Shown here one piece after another: positions 11,470-20,027 of a stretch of 23,588 nucleotides of DNA; within the stretch, counting starts at the first letter, position 1; every line of letters starts with the position of its first letter. The notes under the pieces are model-generated. The model had not been told where the DNA came from. It ran no database searches and saw nothing but the letters and a program-made list of their open reading frames with translations. The DNA is from an uncultured Eubacteriales bacterium (GTDB lineage Bacteria > Bacillota > Clostridia > Oscillospirales > Butyricicoccaceae), in assembly GCA_910585875.1 (NCBI GenBank), contig CAJUIK010000026.1, positions 1-23,588 on the forward strand, read 5' to 3'. A program made the position numbers and the translations under genes.

Positions 11470-14454
11470 GTGATGAAATTGGCTAACTCTCCTCATAACA
11501 AAACTGGAAAAAGCGCTGGGAAGAGCGGCGGAAGCCGGGCCGCTGGGAGCCGGGTTGCCGGCAACGCCCAGAAGAAGAAGCTCAACCGGCAGCAAATCGC
11601 CTTTCGGCGGGAAATTTATGCCGGCATTTGCGCGTTTTTGGCGCTGCTTTGTCTGATGAGCCTTTTCCACGTCAAGGGATTTTTGCTGGAATGGATTGAA
11701 AAAATCTTGGCCGGCGCCATTGGCAGCGGCTTTGTATTGGCGCCTTTTTGCCTGTTTTGGGCCGCCGGCCTGTTCTTTCTCAAGCGAAAAGGCAAAGTGC
11801 GCCTTCGGGCGACCTGCGCGCTGCTGCTGCCCGTTTTGTGGGGCGGCGGCGCTCATATTTTCAACTGCGCTCAGGAATTTTCGATGACGGCCAAGGGGAT
11901 TGCCGATCTGGCCGTTTCCGGCGCGGCCCGGCAATCCGGCGGGTTGATTTCTGGCGGATTGGCGTTGCTGCTCTCCAGCTTGGTTTCCGACGCCGGCGCC
12001 ATTTTATTCTTCTTTTTTGGCGGGGTGGCCTGCTTGATGACGGCCAGCAACACCACCTTCGCCATGCTCTTCGACCGGGTGAAGGGCCTGCCGCCGGAAG
12101 AAGAGGAAGAAGCGCCGGCCAGGCCCCGGAAAAAGGCGGAGCGCCTGACCGAAGAAGAGATGGAAGACGGCCAGCCTCCTTTGGCAGAGGACCGGGCCCA
12201 ACGAGTGGCCCAAATCACTCAGCCCGCCAAATCGCCCATTTTAGGCGGCTTGTTCGGCGGCCGGCGGAAGAATATTGATATCCCCATCGGCCCGATGGAA
12301 AAGCAGGAGTATCCCAAAGGCCAGCCGATTCAGCTGTCGCCCCCTAATGTTCGTACGCCGGATCAGGTGATTGACGGGGGCGGGCCGGCAGAAAACCGAC
12401 CTCCCAGATATTCGCCCAACGTGGCTGAACCGGTGAAACGGGACATATCGCCGGAGCCAGTGCTGCCGGAATTGCCTCAAGCCGAGCCGGTGATTTCGCC
12501 GGCTGTGCTGCGGGCTCAGCAGTATGCCGCCCAAAGAGCGGCGGAACAGGGAAGAGGGCGCCAGTTAGAGGAGGGGCGGCTGGCTCCGGCGCCGCTGGAT
12601 CCTTTGACGCCGCCTTCCAAAACTGAGGCGGCCGTGCCGACGCCGGATTTCTCCTATTTTCCACCCAAGGAACTGCCTCCGCAGCCGGAGGAAAGGCCCG
12701 TCCCCCCCTCTCGCCTGCCTTGGGATGAGAACCAGGAGGCGCCGTTTGCGCCAGAGCAGCCCGTTCCCATACCGGCTTCTACCGTTTCTCCGGCCTTGCT
12801 CCGGCGCCAGCCGGCGGAACCCCTGCCGGAACCAGAGGAGTTGGAGCCCAGCCCGGATATGGCTGCCGCCGCAGCCTTAGCGGCGACCCAATCGCCCCGG
12901 GAACCGCTGGGGCCGGAGGGACCAGAATGGGACGAGCCGGATCCGGAAACCGCCAGCCAAAGCAGACAAGCCTTGGAAGAAGCGTTGGACAGCGCGCCAA
13001 AGGACATATATCTCTATCCGCCGGTCAGCTTGCTGAACAAAAGCTCCGCCACGCCGGTGGATTATACCCAAGAGCTGGCGGAAAATTCCGCCCGACTGGT
13101 GGACACGCTGAAGAGCTTCGGCGTGGAAGCCACCTTAGTGGATATCACCCGGGGCCCCAACGTCACCCGGTATGAGCTGCAATTGAAACGGGGGACAAAA
13201 TTCTCCCGGGTCAACAATTTGTCCGACGATATCGCCCTTTCCTTGGGCGCCGCCAGCGTCCGCATCACCATGATTCCAGATAAACTGGCCGTGGGCATCG
13301 AGGCGCCCAACAAGGTTTCCGAAACCGTGCCCATTCGGGATTTGATTGACTCCCCGGATTTCAGCGCCAGCAAATCCAAAATCAGCTTCTGCGTGGGCAA
13401 GGATATCACCGGCCACAATGTGATTGGCGATATCAAAAAAATGCCTCATATGCTCATCGCCGGCACCACCGGCTCCGGCAAATCCGTGTGCATCAACTCC
13501 CTGTTGATCAGCCTGATTTACAAAGCCACGCCGGAAGAAGTGCGGCTGATCATGGTGGACCCCAAGATGGTGGAACTGGGCGGATACAACGGCATCCCCC
13601 ATCTCCTGATTCCCGTGGTGACGGATCCCCGCAAAGCGGCGGGCGCCTTGAATTGGGCCGTGTCCGAGATGGAGCGGCGGTACAAACTGTTGTCCGAGGT
13701 CAGCGTCCGGGATTTGGAATCATATAACAACCTGATGGAAGATCAGGGGGGCGAAAAGCTGCCTCAGATTGTCATTGTCATCGACGAGCTGGCCGATTTG
13801 ATGTTTGTGGCGGCCAACGAGGTGGAACAGTCCATCGTCCGAGTGGCCCAAAAGGCCCGGGCCGCCGGGATGCACCTGGTCATCGCCACCCAACGCCCCT
13901 CGGCGGACGTCATCACCGGCATCATGAAAGCCAATATCCCCTCCCGCATCAGCTTCGCCGTGGCCTCCCAAATCGAATCCCGAATCATTCTGGACACCCC
14001 TGGGGCGGAAAAGCTGCTGGGCCGGGGCGATATGCTCTATGCGCCGCTGGGCGCGCCCAAGCCCCTGCGGGTTCAGGGCTGCTTTATCACCACGGCGGAA
14101 ATCGAGTCGGTGGTGGAATTCGTTAAAAAGACCAGCAAGGCCGATTACTCCGAAGAGGTGATGGAGCATATCGAACGCCAGGCCGAGGGCGCGGACAACG
14201 GCGCGGATTTCGGAGGCGGCGAGGAAGAGGAAGACGAGATGCTGCCCCGGGCCATCGAAGTGGTGGTGGAGATGGGACAGGCGTCCACCTCCATGCTCCA
14301 GCGCCGGCTCAAGCTGGGCTATTCCCGGGCCTCCCGATTGGTGGACGAAATGGAGGCCCGGGGCATCGTGGGTCCCTTCGAGGGATCCAAGCCCCGGCAG
14401 GTGCTGATTACCCGAGACGAATGGCGGGAAATGATGCTGCGGCGGCAGGACTAA
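11470..14454 (+). CDS. ftsK: DNA translocase FtsK/SpoIIIE
   Basis: Membrane-anchored ATP-driven DNA pump that clears chromosome DNA from the division or sporulation septum. The 994-residue product has about four membrane segments between residues 40 and 195, a long Pro/Glu-rich linker (about 200-515), then the motor. Walker A GTTGSGKS is at residues 665-672; Walker B IVIVIDELAD has Asp772/Glu773. The C-terminal gamma winged helix (about 925-990, RRLKLGYSRASRLVDEME) recognises orienting sequences. Start choice is open: GTG 11470, ATG 11473 or TTG 11479 are all in frame. TTG 11479 has AGGTGATG just upstream and gives an M-A-N start; the other two lack a clear ribosome site. SpoIIIE and FtsK cannot be told apart from sequence alone. 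Confidence 0.94.
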   Translation: MMKLANSPHNKTGKSAGKSGGSRAAGSRVAGNAQKKKLNRQQIAFRREIYAGICAFLALLCLMSLFHVKGFLLEWIEKILAGAIGSGFVLAPFCLFWAAGLFFLKRKGKVRLRATCALLLPVLWGGGAHIFNCAQEFSMTAKGIADLAVSGAARQSGGLISGGLALLLSSLVSDAGAILFFFFGGVACLMTASNTTFAMLFDRVKGLPPEEEEEAPARPRKKAERLTEEEMEDGQPPLAEDRAQRVAQITQPAKSPILGGLFGGRRKNIDIPIGPMEKQEYPKGQPIQLSPPNVRTPDQVIDGGGPAENRPPRYSPNVAEPVKRDISPEPVLPELPQAEPVISPAVLRAQQYAAQRAAEQGRGRQLEEGRLAPAPLDPLTPPSKTEAAVPTPDFSYFPPKELPPQPEERPVPPSRLPWDENQEAPFAPEQPVPIPASTVSPALLRRQPAEPLPEPEELEPSPDMAAAAALAATQSPREPLGPEGPEWDEPDPETASQSRQALEEALDSAPKDIYLYPPVSLLNKSSATPVDYTQELAENSARLVDTLKSFGVEATLVDITRGPNVTRYELQLKRGTKFSRVNNLSDDIALSLGAASVRITMIPDKLAVGIEAPNKVSETVPIRDLIDSPDFSASKSKISFCVGKDITGHNVIGDIKKMPHMLIAGTTGSGKSVCINSLLISLIYKATPEEVRLIMVDPKMVELGGYNGIPHLLIPVVTDPRKAAGALNWAVSEMERRYKLLSEVSVRDLESYNNLMEDQGGEKLPQIVIVIDELADLMFVAANEVEQSIVRVAQKARAAGMHLVIATQRPSADVITGIMKANIPSRISFAVASQIESRIILDTPGAEKLLGRGDMLYAPLGAPKPLRVQGCFITTAEIESVVEFVKKTSKADYSEEVMEHIERQAEGADNGADFGGGEEEEDEMLPRAIEVVVEMGQASTSMLQRRLKLGYSRASRLVDEMEARGIVGPFEGSKPRQVLITRDEWREMMLRRQD

Positions 14455-14648
14455 GCGGGCGGCGGAATGACGGTCAACGCCTGAAAAGAGAAGATTTACA
14501 ATGGGGGATTTCGCCCTCAAGATGAAATCTCCCCATATAAATAGCGGTTGGTTTTAGCGATACGCAACGCCCTTTGATAAGCCCTGATCTGGCAAAACAG
14601 CGAGAAAAATCGGGAAACCGTCTGAGGAGCGGAAAGGAAGAGATAGGG

Positions 14649-15230
14649 ATGAAACGAAGACAGTTGATTCTTCTGTGCGCGTGCTTGGCCCTCTTGCTGT
14701 CGGCCTGCGGGCGGCAGTCGGAGCAGCCCAACGACGGCGTCCAGCCCCGGAACCTGACGGAAGAGCAGGCGGCGGGGGAACGGGCCGGGACGGAAAACGG
14801 CCTGGCGGCTGTGCGGCTGCCTTATCAGACGGCCCAGCTGACTCCTTTGGCCCGCCCGGAGAGCGGCGCCCGGGAGGCGATGGTTTGGACTATCGACCAG
14901 GCGAAGGAAGAGGAGATTGCCGCCGTGCAGGCTTTTCTGGACAGCCTGTCCTTTGAAACCGCGGATTACAGCCAGTGGGTGGGCGGCGACTTGGCCCGGG
15001 CCATGGAAGGGGAATATTGTTTGCTGGAAATCGATACTCCTCGGTATTTCGTCTGCGTAGCCCCCTGTCACCCGGAATTGGCCCGGGTCGCCGTCATGGC
15101 CCGCCTTTCTCAAACCCAGCCGGGCCAAAGCTGGACAGCCTGGTATCGGACAGACCCCCAAGCCTCGGAAAATCTGCTGGCTTTGATCGATTGCCGGTTT
15201 GAGGACTGGGAGACGATTCTTACTTCCTGA
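14649..15230 (+). CDS. Predicted lipoprotein of unknown function
   Basis: 193-residue exported protein. The signal sequence MKRRQLILLCACLALLLSAC ends in the lipobox LSAC with Cys20 as the lipidation site. The mature part has a Gln/Asn/Glu-rich start and a mixed alpha/beta region (about 90-190, with EMDTP-like and SWTAWYRTD segments) that I do not recognise. I chose the ATG at 14649 because AAGGAAG lies 8 bases upstream and the signal peptide then starts at residue 1; the in-frame ATG at 14574 would place 25 polar residues in front of it. It follows ftsK by about 195 bases; a near-perfect 12-base hairpin lies between (about 14502-14536). A strong terminator follows directly. Confidence 0.8.
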   Translation: MKRRQLILLCACLALLLSACGRQSEQPNDGVQPRNLTEEQAAGERAGTENGLAAVRLPYQTAQLTPLARPESGAREAMVWTIDQAKEEEIAAVQAFLDSLSFETADYSQWVGGDLARAMEGEYCLLEIDTPRYFVCVAPCHPELARVAVMARLSQTQPGQSWTAWYRTDPQASENLLALIDCRFEDWETILTS

Positions 15231-15238
15231 CAGAAATC

Positions 15239-15269
15239 AAAAAGAGTTGGCTGCGGCCAACTCTTTTTT
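15239..15269 (+). terminator. Intrinsic terminator after the lipoprotein gene
   Basis: Perfect 13-base stem 15239-15251 / 15256-15268 (core GAGTTGGC), 4-base loop TGCG, with a run of T on the 3' side. Confidence 0.92.
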
Positions 15270-15325
15270 GCATCATGGGGCGAGCTTCTTTTGAAAAAAG
15301 CAGAAACAGGGCCGGAGGAAAGCGA

Positions 15326-15499
15326 AAGAAAAAGCCCGAAGCCTGGGAGAGGCTTCGGGCTTCCATAAGGCGCCTGCCATGGGAGAAGGCAGGCAGGGAG
15401 AAAAGATGAATGGCCATAGCAGGACGGTTTTGGGAGGGAGATCGCCCTACGGCCTGAGAAATAAGCAAGATGGACGGAGGGAAACCAAACGTTTCCCAT
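15326..15499 (-). ncRNA. Candidate structured minus-strand RNA, about 170 bases
   Basis: Reading the minus strand from about 15499: hairpin GGGAAAC/GTTTCCC (15497-15491 / 15485-15479), helix GGCCGTAG/CTATGGCC with one G-U pair (15454-15447 / 15419-15412), hairpin GCCTGCC/GGCAGGC (15394-15388 / 15378-15372), then a 12-base hairpin (15362-15332) followed by TTTTTCTTT. The T-tract is present only in the minus direction, giving the orientation. A -10 box TAGAAT (15511-15506) stands the right distance before the first hairpin; the -35 is weak. No open frame of note is on this stretch. I do not recognise the RNA family. Confidence 0.45.
15332..15362 (-). terminator. Intrinsic terminator, minus direction
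   Basis: 12-base stem AAGCCCGAAGCC / GGCTTCGGGCTT with a 7-base loop. The minus strand continues TTTCTTTC after the stem; the + strand continues CCATAAGG, so it works mainly for minus-strand RNA. Confidence 0.7.
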
Positions 15500-15649
15500 A
15501 TCTCTATTCTAAACCTTTTTTCGGGATATTACCACAAAAAATTGTTCAGCAATTTGACTAAAATTTCGGCGAAAAAAGAGTGAATTTTGAACAAATAGCG
15601 CGGAAAGAGAAAAAAACAAGTTTTTCAGAAAAAATAATCTTTCTCCCGG

Positions 15650-15679
15650 TAGACGAAACACCATAAAAAATGATATAAT
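15650..15679 (+). promoter_or_regulatory. Promoter of the Amidase_3 gene
   Basis: -10 TATAAT (15674-15679) with a TGA extension; weak -35 TAGACG (15650-15655) at an 18-base spacing. The leader of about 100 bases contains a GC-rich hairpin CCGGCGG/CCGCCGG (15744-15764) shortly before the ribosome site GGGAGGA (15774-15780). Confidence 0.55.
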
Positions 15680-15784
15680 AACCGTGTTTTACGAAAATAG
15701 GGGGGAATCGCGCCCCTGAAAAGAGAAAATGTTCGTTTTGCATCCGGCGGGGGCAGACCGCCGGCGGTTTCTTGGGAGGATACC

Positions 15785-17125
15785 ATGGCGAAAACAAGGA
15801 TGAGGAAAGGCGTAAAAGGTCTGTGGATAGCGGCTCTGCTGTTTGCCGGCCTGGGATGCGCGGCGGCCGCCGACGGCCAGAAAGCGCAATTTAACAATAT
15901 GCCCGTGTTGGCCCAGGATCAGGTCATCGCGGTAGAGGCATACAACATTGACGATTACAATTATTTCAAACTGCGGGACGTGGCTCAATCTCTCCAAGGC
16001 AGCGAAAAATCTTTCGACCTGCAATATAATGAAGAGAGCCGGTCCATTTATGTCAGCACAGGCCAGAGCTACGCGTCGTTGGGCACGGAGCTGAGCCCGC
16101 CTCAAATCGCGGACACTGTCAAGCAAGCGGCCCCCAGCAAAGCGGCGCTCTATATCGACGGCGCTCCCATGTCCTTAAGCGCTTACAATATCGACGGATA
16201 TACATATTACAAGCTGCAAGATTTGGGGCAGGCCCTGGATTTTGACGTACAGTATGACGAAGCTGGGCGGCGAGTGCTGATCGAATGTCAGCCTCTGGAG
16301 CCGGAAGCGCCAGAGCGGCCCGGCGACCTGGAGCTGCCGGAACAGCCCGACAAGGACGACGGGGAAAACCAGGAAGACGACGACAACGCCGGCGACACAG
16401 GAGAATCCTGGGGCGTTTCCGGGCCGGATGTCAGCATTACCCCGATTCCGGGCGGCTCTTCCGACCCACAGGATCCGGATAACCCCAACAACCCCAACCA
16501 GTCTTCTACTCCCCAGCGGCCCCCAAAAACAGGCCCCATTGTTGTGATGGTGGACCCGGGACACGGAGGCAGAGAAACCGGCAGCCAAAACGAAGAGGCG
16601 GGGATTGTGGAAAGCGAAATCAATTATACCGCCGCCAGCCGTTTGGGCCAGCTGCTGACCCAAGCCGGATACAAGGTGATTTTTACCCGGGGCGAGGGGG
16701 AGACGCTGTCCCTCAGCGACAGAATGGAGCTGATCCGTCAGGAACAGCCGGATTTGGTGATCAGCGTCCACCACAACGCCACCGAGGAGCATACCGCCTA
16801 CGGGGCGGAGGTGCTGGCCCAGGTGGGCGACAAAGAGGGCGGGCCCACCAAACAGCTGGCCCAGCTGATCAACCAGGAATATGAAAAGATGGGCCAGAGC
16901 GTCCGCCCCATCGTCTTTCGGTATAACAGCGCCAAAACCGGCGATTATTACGGTCTGCTACGGGCCGCCGCTTCTGTAGAAGTCCCGGCGGTGATTTCTG
17001 AATTCGCCTTTATCGACCACCCGGAGGACATCGCCAAAATCGACACAAAAGAAGAACTCTGGCAGGAGGCCGAGGCCATTTTCCGGGCGGTGGACGCGTT
17101 TTTAGGCGGTCCTGTGCGAAAATAG
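15785..17125 (+). CDS. Secreted N-acetylmuramoyl-L-alanine amidase (Amidase_3) with stalk-like N-terminus
   Basis: Peptidoglycan hydrolase that cuts between muramic acid and the stem peptide. The 446-residue product has a signal peptide (about 1-30), then two copies of a copper-amine-oxidase-N-like stalk unit (about 36-95 and 115-168; shared pattern YNIDxYxYxKLxDxxQxL), an acidic Pro/Asp/Asn linker (about 170-250), and the Amidase_3 domain (about 252-443). Zinc ligands and catalytic residue are in place: His260 in DPGHGG, Glu276 in GIVESEIN, His329 in SVHHNA, Glu406 in ISEFAFI. GGGAGGA is 4 bases before the ATG. Own promoter and terminator. The stalk repeats probably anchor or space the enzyme in the envelope; this is inference. 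The combination is typical of clostridia. Confidence 0.92.
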   Translation: MAKTRMRKGVKGLWIAALLFAGLGCAAAADGQKAQFNNMPVLAQDQVIAVEAYNIDDYNYFKLRDVAQSLQGSEKSFDLQYNEESRSIYVSTGQSYASLGTELSPPQIADTVKQAAPSKAALYIDGAPMSLSAYNIDGYTYYKLQDLGQALDFDVQYDEAGRRVLIECQPLEPEAPERPGDLELPEQPDKDDGENQEDDDNAGDTGESWGVSGPDVSITPIPGGSSDPQDPDNPNNPNQSSTPQRPPKTGPIVVMVDPGHGGRETGSQNEEAGIVESEINYTAASRLGQLLTQAGYKVIFTRGEGETLSLSDRMELIRQEQPDLVISVHHNATEEHTAYGAEVLAQVGDKEGGPTKQLAQLINQEYEKMGQSVRPIVFRYNSAKTGDYYGLLRAAASVEVPAVISEFAFIDHPEDIAKIDTKEELWQEAEAIFRAVDAFLGGPVRK

Positions 17126-17167
17126 GAGAACGGAAGGAATATTTTAAGGAAATCTTCAAGATTTTAG

Positions 17168-17201
17168 AGCCCGCCTGTCGTATGATAAACACAGGCGGGC
17201 T
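17168..17201 (+). terminator. Hairpin after the Amidase_3 gene
   Basis: 11-base perfect stem 17168-17178 / 17191-17201 (AGCCCGCCTGT arm) and 12-base loop, followed by TTGGTTT. Confidence 0.7.
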
Positions 17202-17236
17202 TTGGTTTAGCCCAAAAAGAAAGAGAGGGATTGAAA

Positions 17237-17923
17237 GTGGAGGAAGAACGGACCCAGGAATGGACCCGCCGGCAGGCGGAGAGGCGGAGAAAACGCCGCC
17301 GGAGACGGACGCTGATTCGGCTGATAGGGCTGTGCGCCGCGGCGCTGCTGGGCGTGGGGCTGCTCAAAGCCCTGAACCGAGGGCCTGGGGAGGGGGCTTA
17401 CCCGGAGCAGGTTTTGGGGGTGACGGTGCATACGAGCCTGGCCCCGGCAGGCGGCAAAAACAGGCCTGGGACGAAGCGGGCGATCAAATATATCGTCGTC
17501 CATGAAACGGGGAACCCAGCGGCCGGCGCCGACGCCCAGGCCCACGGCAAATTGCAGGCCGGCGGCGGGGAGGGAACTGCCAGTTGGCACTATACGGTGG
17601 ACGACCATGAGATCTGGCACAGCATCCCTGACGACGAGAAGGCCTATCACGCCGGCGACGGCGCCGAGGGGGAGGGCAATCTGCACGGCATTGGCATAGA
17701 GCTGTGCGTCAACCAGGACGGGGACTTTGAAAAGACCTTTGACAACGCCGCCCGGTTGACGGGCTGGCTGATGAATGAATACCATTTATCCGCCGACCGG
17801 GTGCGGCAGCACTTTGATTTCAGCGGGAAGAACTGCCCGGAAAATATCCGGGCCCAGGACAGGATGGGGGAATTTGTGGCCCTGGCGGAACGCTACGCCC
17901 AGCAGGCCGCAGAGGAGGGATAA
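17237..17923 (+). CDS. Membrane-anchored N-acetylmuramoyl-L-alanine amidase (Amidase_2)
   Basis: Zinc amidase of the Amidase_2/PGRP fold, similar in plan to CwlA/XlyA-type enzymes of Bacillus and its phages. From the GTG at 17237 the product is 228 residues: a strongly basic stretch (RRRKRRRRR), one membrane segment (about 26-46), then the catalytic domain. Zinc ligands are visible as His89 in IVVHETGN, His192 in HFDFSGKNCP and Cys200 in the same motif; WHYTVDD and GIGIELCVN are other family segments. I preferred GTG 17237 to TTG 17231 because AGAGAGGG ends 7 bases before the GTG but only 1 base before the TTG. It lies about 110 bases after the Amidase_3 gene, beyond a terminator hairpin. Possible roles are wall turnover or sporulation; a domesticated phage lysin is an alternative. 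Confidence 0.88.
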   Translation: MEEERTQEWTRRQAERRRKRRRRRTLIRLIGLCAAALLGVGLLKALNRGPGEGAYPEQVLGVTVHTSLAPAGGKNRPGTKRAIKYIVVHETGNPAAGADAQAHGKLQAGGGEGTASWHYTVDDHEIWHSIPDDEKAYHAGDGAEGEGNLHGIGIELCVNQDGDFEKTFDNAARLTGWLMNEYHLSADRVRQHFDFSGKNCPENIRAQDRMGEFVALAERYAQQAAEEG

Positions 17924-17975
17924 AACGGGGAAAATCCGGGAGACAGTGGGGATTTATCGATTTTTTCTATAAAAA

Positions 17976-18004
17976 TTGACAATCCATCTGACGGCTGATA
18001 TGAT
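17976..18004 (+). promoter_or_regulatory. Promoter of the rhodanese-LysM gene
   Basis: -35 TTGACA (17976-17981), 17-base spacer, -10 TATGAT (17999-18004), TGA-extended. The leader holds a 10-base perfect stem GACGCCCGCC/GGCGGGCGTC (18018-18027 / 18045-18054) with a small inner CGG/CCG helix and no T-tract; it could stabilise or regulate the message. Confidence 0.75.
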
Positions 18005-18090
18005 GAAGCAGCGCTTAGACGCCCGCCGGCGAACCGGAGGCGCAGGCGGGCGTCAGGTTCAAAAAGCCCGATAAAAAGGAGCATACTGAA

Positions 18091-19161
18091 ATGAAAAAGC
18101 TGATTTCTTTGCTGTTGGCCGCAGCGATTCTGGCAGGAATTTCTGTCATAGCTTTAGCTGTCGAGCCGGCGGAAGCCGCGTTTGAAGCGGCCAAGACCTA
18201 TTTTGAAAAAGCGGACGGCAAAAATATGCTTTCCCTGGAAAAGGTTCTGGAGATTGCGGAGGAGGGAGATTCTCTGATCCTGGATATCCGCAGCGCCGAA
18301 GATTATGCCAAAGGCCATCTGAAGGGCGCCGTCAATATCCCCTTTGTCAAGGTGGTGGAGTTTCTGGATCAGCTGCCCCGGGAGCAGCGTGTCGTGGTAG
18401 CCTGCTACTCCGGCCAGACCGCCGGCCAGATCGTGGGCTCTCTGCGTTTGGCAGGGTTTAACGCCTATTCCCTCAGCGGCGGTATGGGGGCTGCAACAGA
18501 GGAGACTCCGCTGGAGACCGAGATTCATGAATTTGTCCCCGTCGAAAAGGCCCGGCTGAATGAAACCGAGGCAGCTCTGCTGGAGGCGGCCCGGACGGCT
18601 ATGACCATTCCCGAGGGCAACAATGTGATCAAGCCCGCCGACCTGAACGAGCATTTGGCCGATTACTTTGTGCTGGACGTGCGGGGTGCCGAGACCTTCG
18701 CCAAAGGCCATATTGAGGGCGCCGTCAACGTCCCTTATTTGGAGATGGGAGCTTATATTGATCAGCTTCCCCGGGATAAGGCCATCGCCATAGTATGCAA
18801 TTCCGGCCAGCAGTCTTCTCAAACGGCGGCGGTGCTTATCGCCTCCGGTTTCAAGGCTCTGAATGTGCAGAGCGGCATGAACAACGGCTGGAACAAAGCC
18901 AATCTGCCCATTGTCTCCGATCAGCCCGCCCCGCCTGAAAAGCCGGCGGAACCCGCCCCTGTTCAGCCCGAGCATCAGCCTGCTCCCGCTCAGCCTCAAG
19001 CGAAGACCTATATCGTCAAATCCGGCGACTGTTTGTGGAATATCGCCCGGGATCAGCTGGGAAGCGGCGCTCGTTGGAACGAGATCTACCAGCTCAACCG
19101 GGATATTATCCGCAATCCTGAGCGCATCAGCGTCGGCCAGGAGCTGGATATGCCGGCCTAA
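18091..19161 (+). CDS. Exported tandem rhodanese protein with C-terminal LysM
   Basis: 356-residue protein with a signal peptide (MKKLISLLLAAAILAGISVI; cleavage near residues 22-30), rhodanese domain 1 (about 45-150), rhodanese domain 2 (about 195-280), a Pro/Ala/Gln linker, and a LysM domain (about 305-356: TYIVKSGDCLWNIA ... ISVGQELDMPA). Both rhodanese active loops keep the cysteine (Cys105 in CYSGQT, Cys236 in CNSGQQS), so both may carry persulfide sulfur. Each domain starts with the CH2A-like motif LD(I/V)R-A-FAKGH. LysM binds peptidoglycan, so a sulfur-transfer or redox enzyme is held at the cell wall. AAGGAG lies 9 bases before the ATG. It is a single gene with its own promoter and terminator. 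The substrate is unknown; the domain combination is uncommon. Confidence 0.88.
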   Translation: MKKLISLLLAAAILAGISVIALAVEPAEAAFEAAKTYFEKADGKNMLSLEKVLEIAEEGDSLILDIRSAEDYAKGHLKGAVNIPFVKVVEFLDQLPREQRVVVACYSGQTAGQIVGSLRLAGFNAYSLSGGMGAATEETPLETEIHEFVPVEKARLNETEAALLEAARTAMTIPEGNNVIKPADLNEHLADYFVLDVRGAETFAKGHIEGAVNVPYLEMGAYIDQLPRDKAIAIVCNSGQQSSQTAAVLIASGFKALNVQSGMNNGWNKANLPIVSDQPAPPEKPAEPAPVQPEHQPAPAQPQAKTYIVKSGDCLWNIARDQLGSGARWNEIYQLNRDIIRNPERISVGQELDMPA

Positions 19162-19247
19162 AATCCGCTTGATCTTTCCTCCGGCTGTGTGGCGGCCGGC
19201 GTTGTTGAAACATGAAAGCGATCCCTGTTCAGCTGCGTCGGCAGATG

Positions 19248-19280
19248 AAAATAAGCGCCTTTTTAGGGCGCTTATTTTTT
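19248..19280 (+). terminator. Intrinsic terminator after the rhodanese-LysM gene
   Basis: Arms 19248-19259 and 19267-19278 (ATAAGCGCC core) with a 7-base loop and a six-T run. Confidence 0.92.
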
Positions 19281-19384
19281 CTCTGGAGCCGTGCAGGCGG
19301 CGCTCTCTTTTCAGCGGGCTCAAAGCCTTCTCCAATCATAATAGTTTTGCATAGGATGGAGAAACGCGTGAAAGGAGAAGACTC

Positions 19385-20026
19385 TTGTCTGGATGGTTTT
19401 CTGATTTGCTACCAACGACGGCGTTGGCGGCGGCTTTGTCGCTGGACGCCTTTTTTGCAGGGATGGGCTATGGGGCCTCGGGGGTCTGCTTGACTCGGAC
19501 CGCGGCTTTGGTCGCGGCAGGGTGCTGCGCCGGGGTGTTGGCCGCCGGTATGCTGCTGGGCGGATGGATGGAGCCGCTGTTTTCCGCCCAAGCGGCCCGT
19601 TGGGCGGGCGCCGCGGCCCTAGCCCTGCTGGGCTGCGGCAAAATCGGCGGCGGCGCCCTGAAAAAGCGCATCCGCCGGGCAGACGCCGGCCAACTTTGCT
19701 TCCGTCTCTTCGATTTCCGGTGTATTCTGCGGGTTTATGCCGATCCGGCCAAGGCGGACGCCGACAGCTCCCGCAGCATTTCGTCCAGGGAGGGGCTGGC
19801 CTTGGGGGCGGCTCTTTCGTTGGACGGCGCCGCCGCCGGAGTGGGCGCCGGCTTGACCGGCGGAAACTGCTCCCTGGCCGCCCTGTCGGTGTTTGTCATG
19901 ACGGCGGCGCTGCTGGCGGGCGGCGCCGGGTTGGGCCGCCGCCTGCGCCAGGCGGGCAAAGGGGATATGGACTGGCTGGGCGGCGGCCTGCTGATGGCCT
20001 TGGCCGTCGCGAAATTGATTGGATAA
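19385..20026 (+). CDS. ytaF: YtaF-like sporulation membrane protein (MntP-related)
   Basis: 213-residue membrane protein with about six hydrophobic segments in two halves. The halves share the repeat ALSLDAFFAGMGYG (about 17-30) and AALSLDGAAAGVGAG (about 143-157), the pattern of MntP/YtaF proteins. The middle loop DPAKADADSSRSISSREG matches the aspartate-rich loop of YtaF, a protein made in Bacillus sporulation; MntP manganese exporters lack this loop, so YtaF fits better. I chose TTG 19385 because AAAGGAGA ends 6 bases upstream and no ATG in frame is well placed. A 14-base perfect palindrome ACAAAGCGCTTTGT follows the stop (20028-20041). Metal transport is possible but unproven. Confidence 0.75.
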   Translation: MSGWFSDLLPTTALAAALSLDAFFAGMGYGASGVCLTRTAALVAAGCCAGVLAAGMLLGGWMEPLFSAQAARWAGAAALALLGCGKIGGGALKKRIRRADAGQLCFRLFDFRCILRVYADPAKADADSSRSISSREGLALGAALSLDGAAAGVGAGLTGGNCSLAALSVFVMTAALLAGGAGLGRRLRQAGKGDMDWLGGGLLMALAVAKLIG

Positions 20027-20027
20027 A

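Noticed and set aside
14502..14536. Hairpin between ftsK and the lipoprotein gene as a terminator
   Set aside because: The stem is good but no T-tract follows on either strand (ATAAATAG on +), so I mention it only with the lipoprotein gene and do not call a terminator.
14574..14648. Upstream start for the lipoprotein gene
   Set aside because: It would put a 25-residue polar extension before the signal peptide; no ribosome site precedes it.
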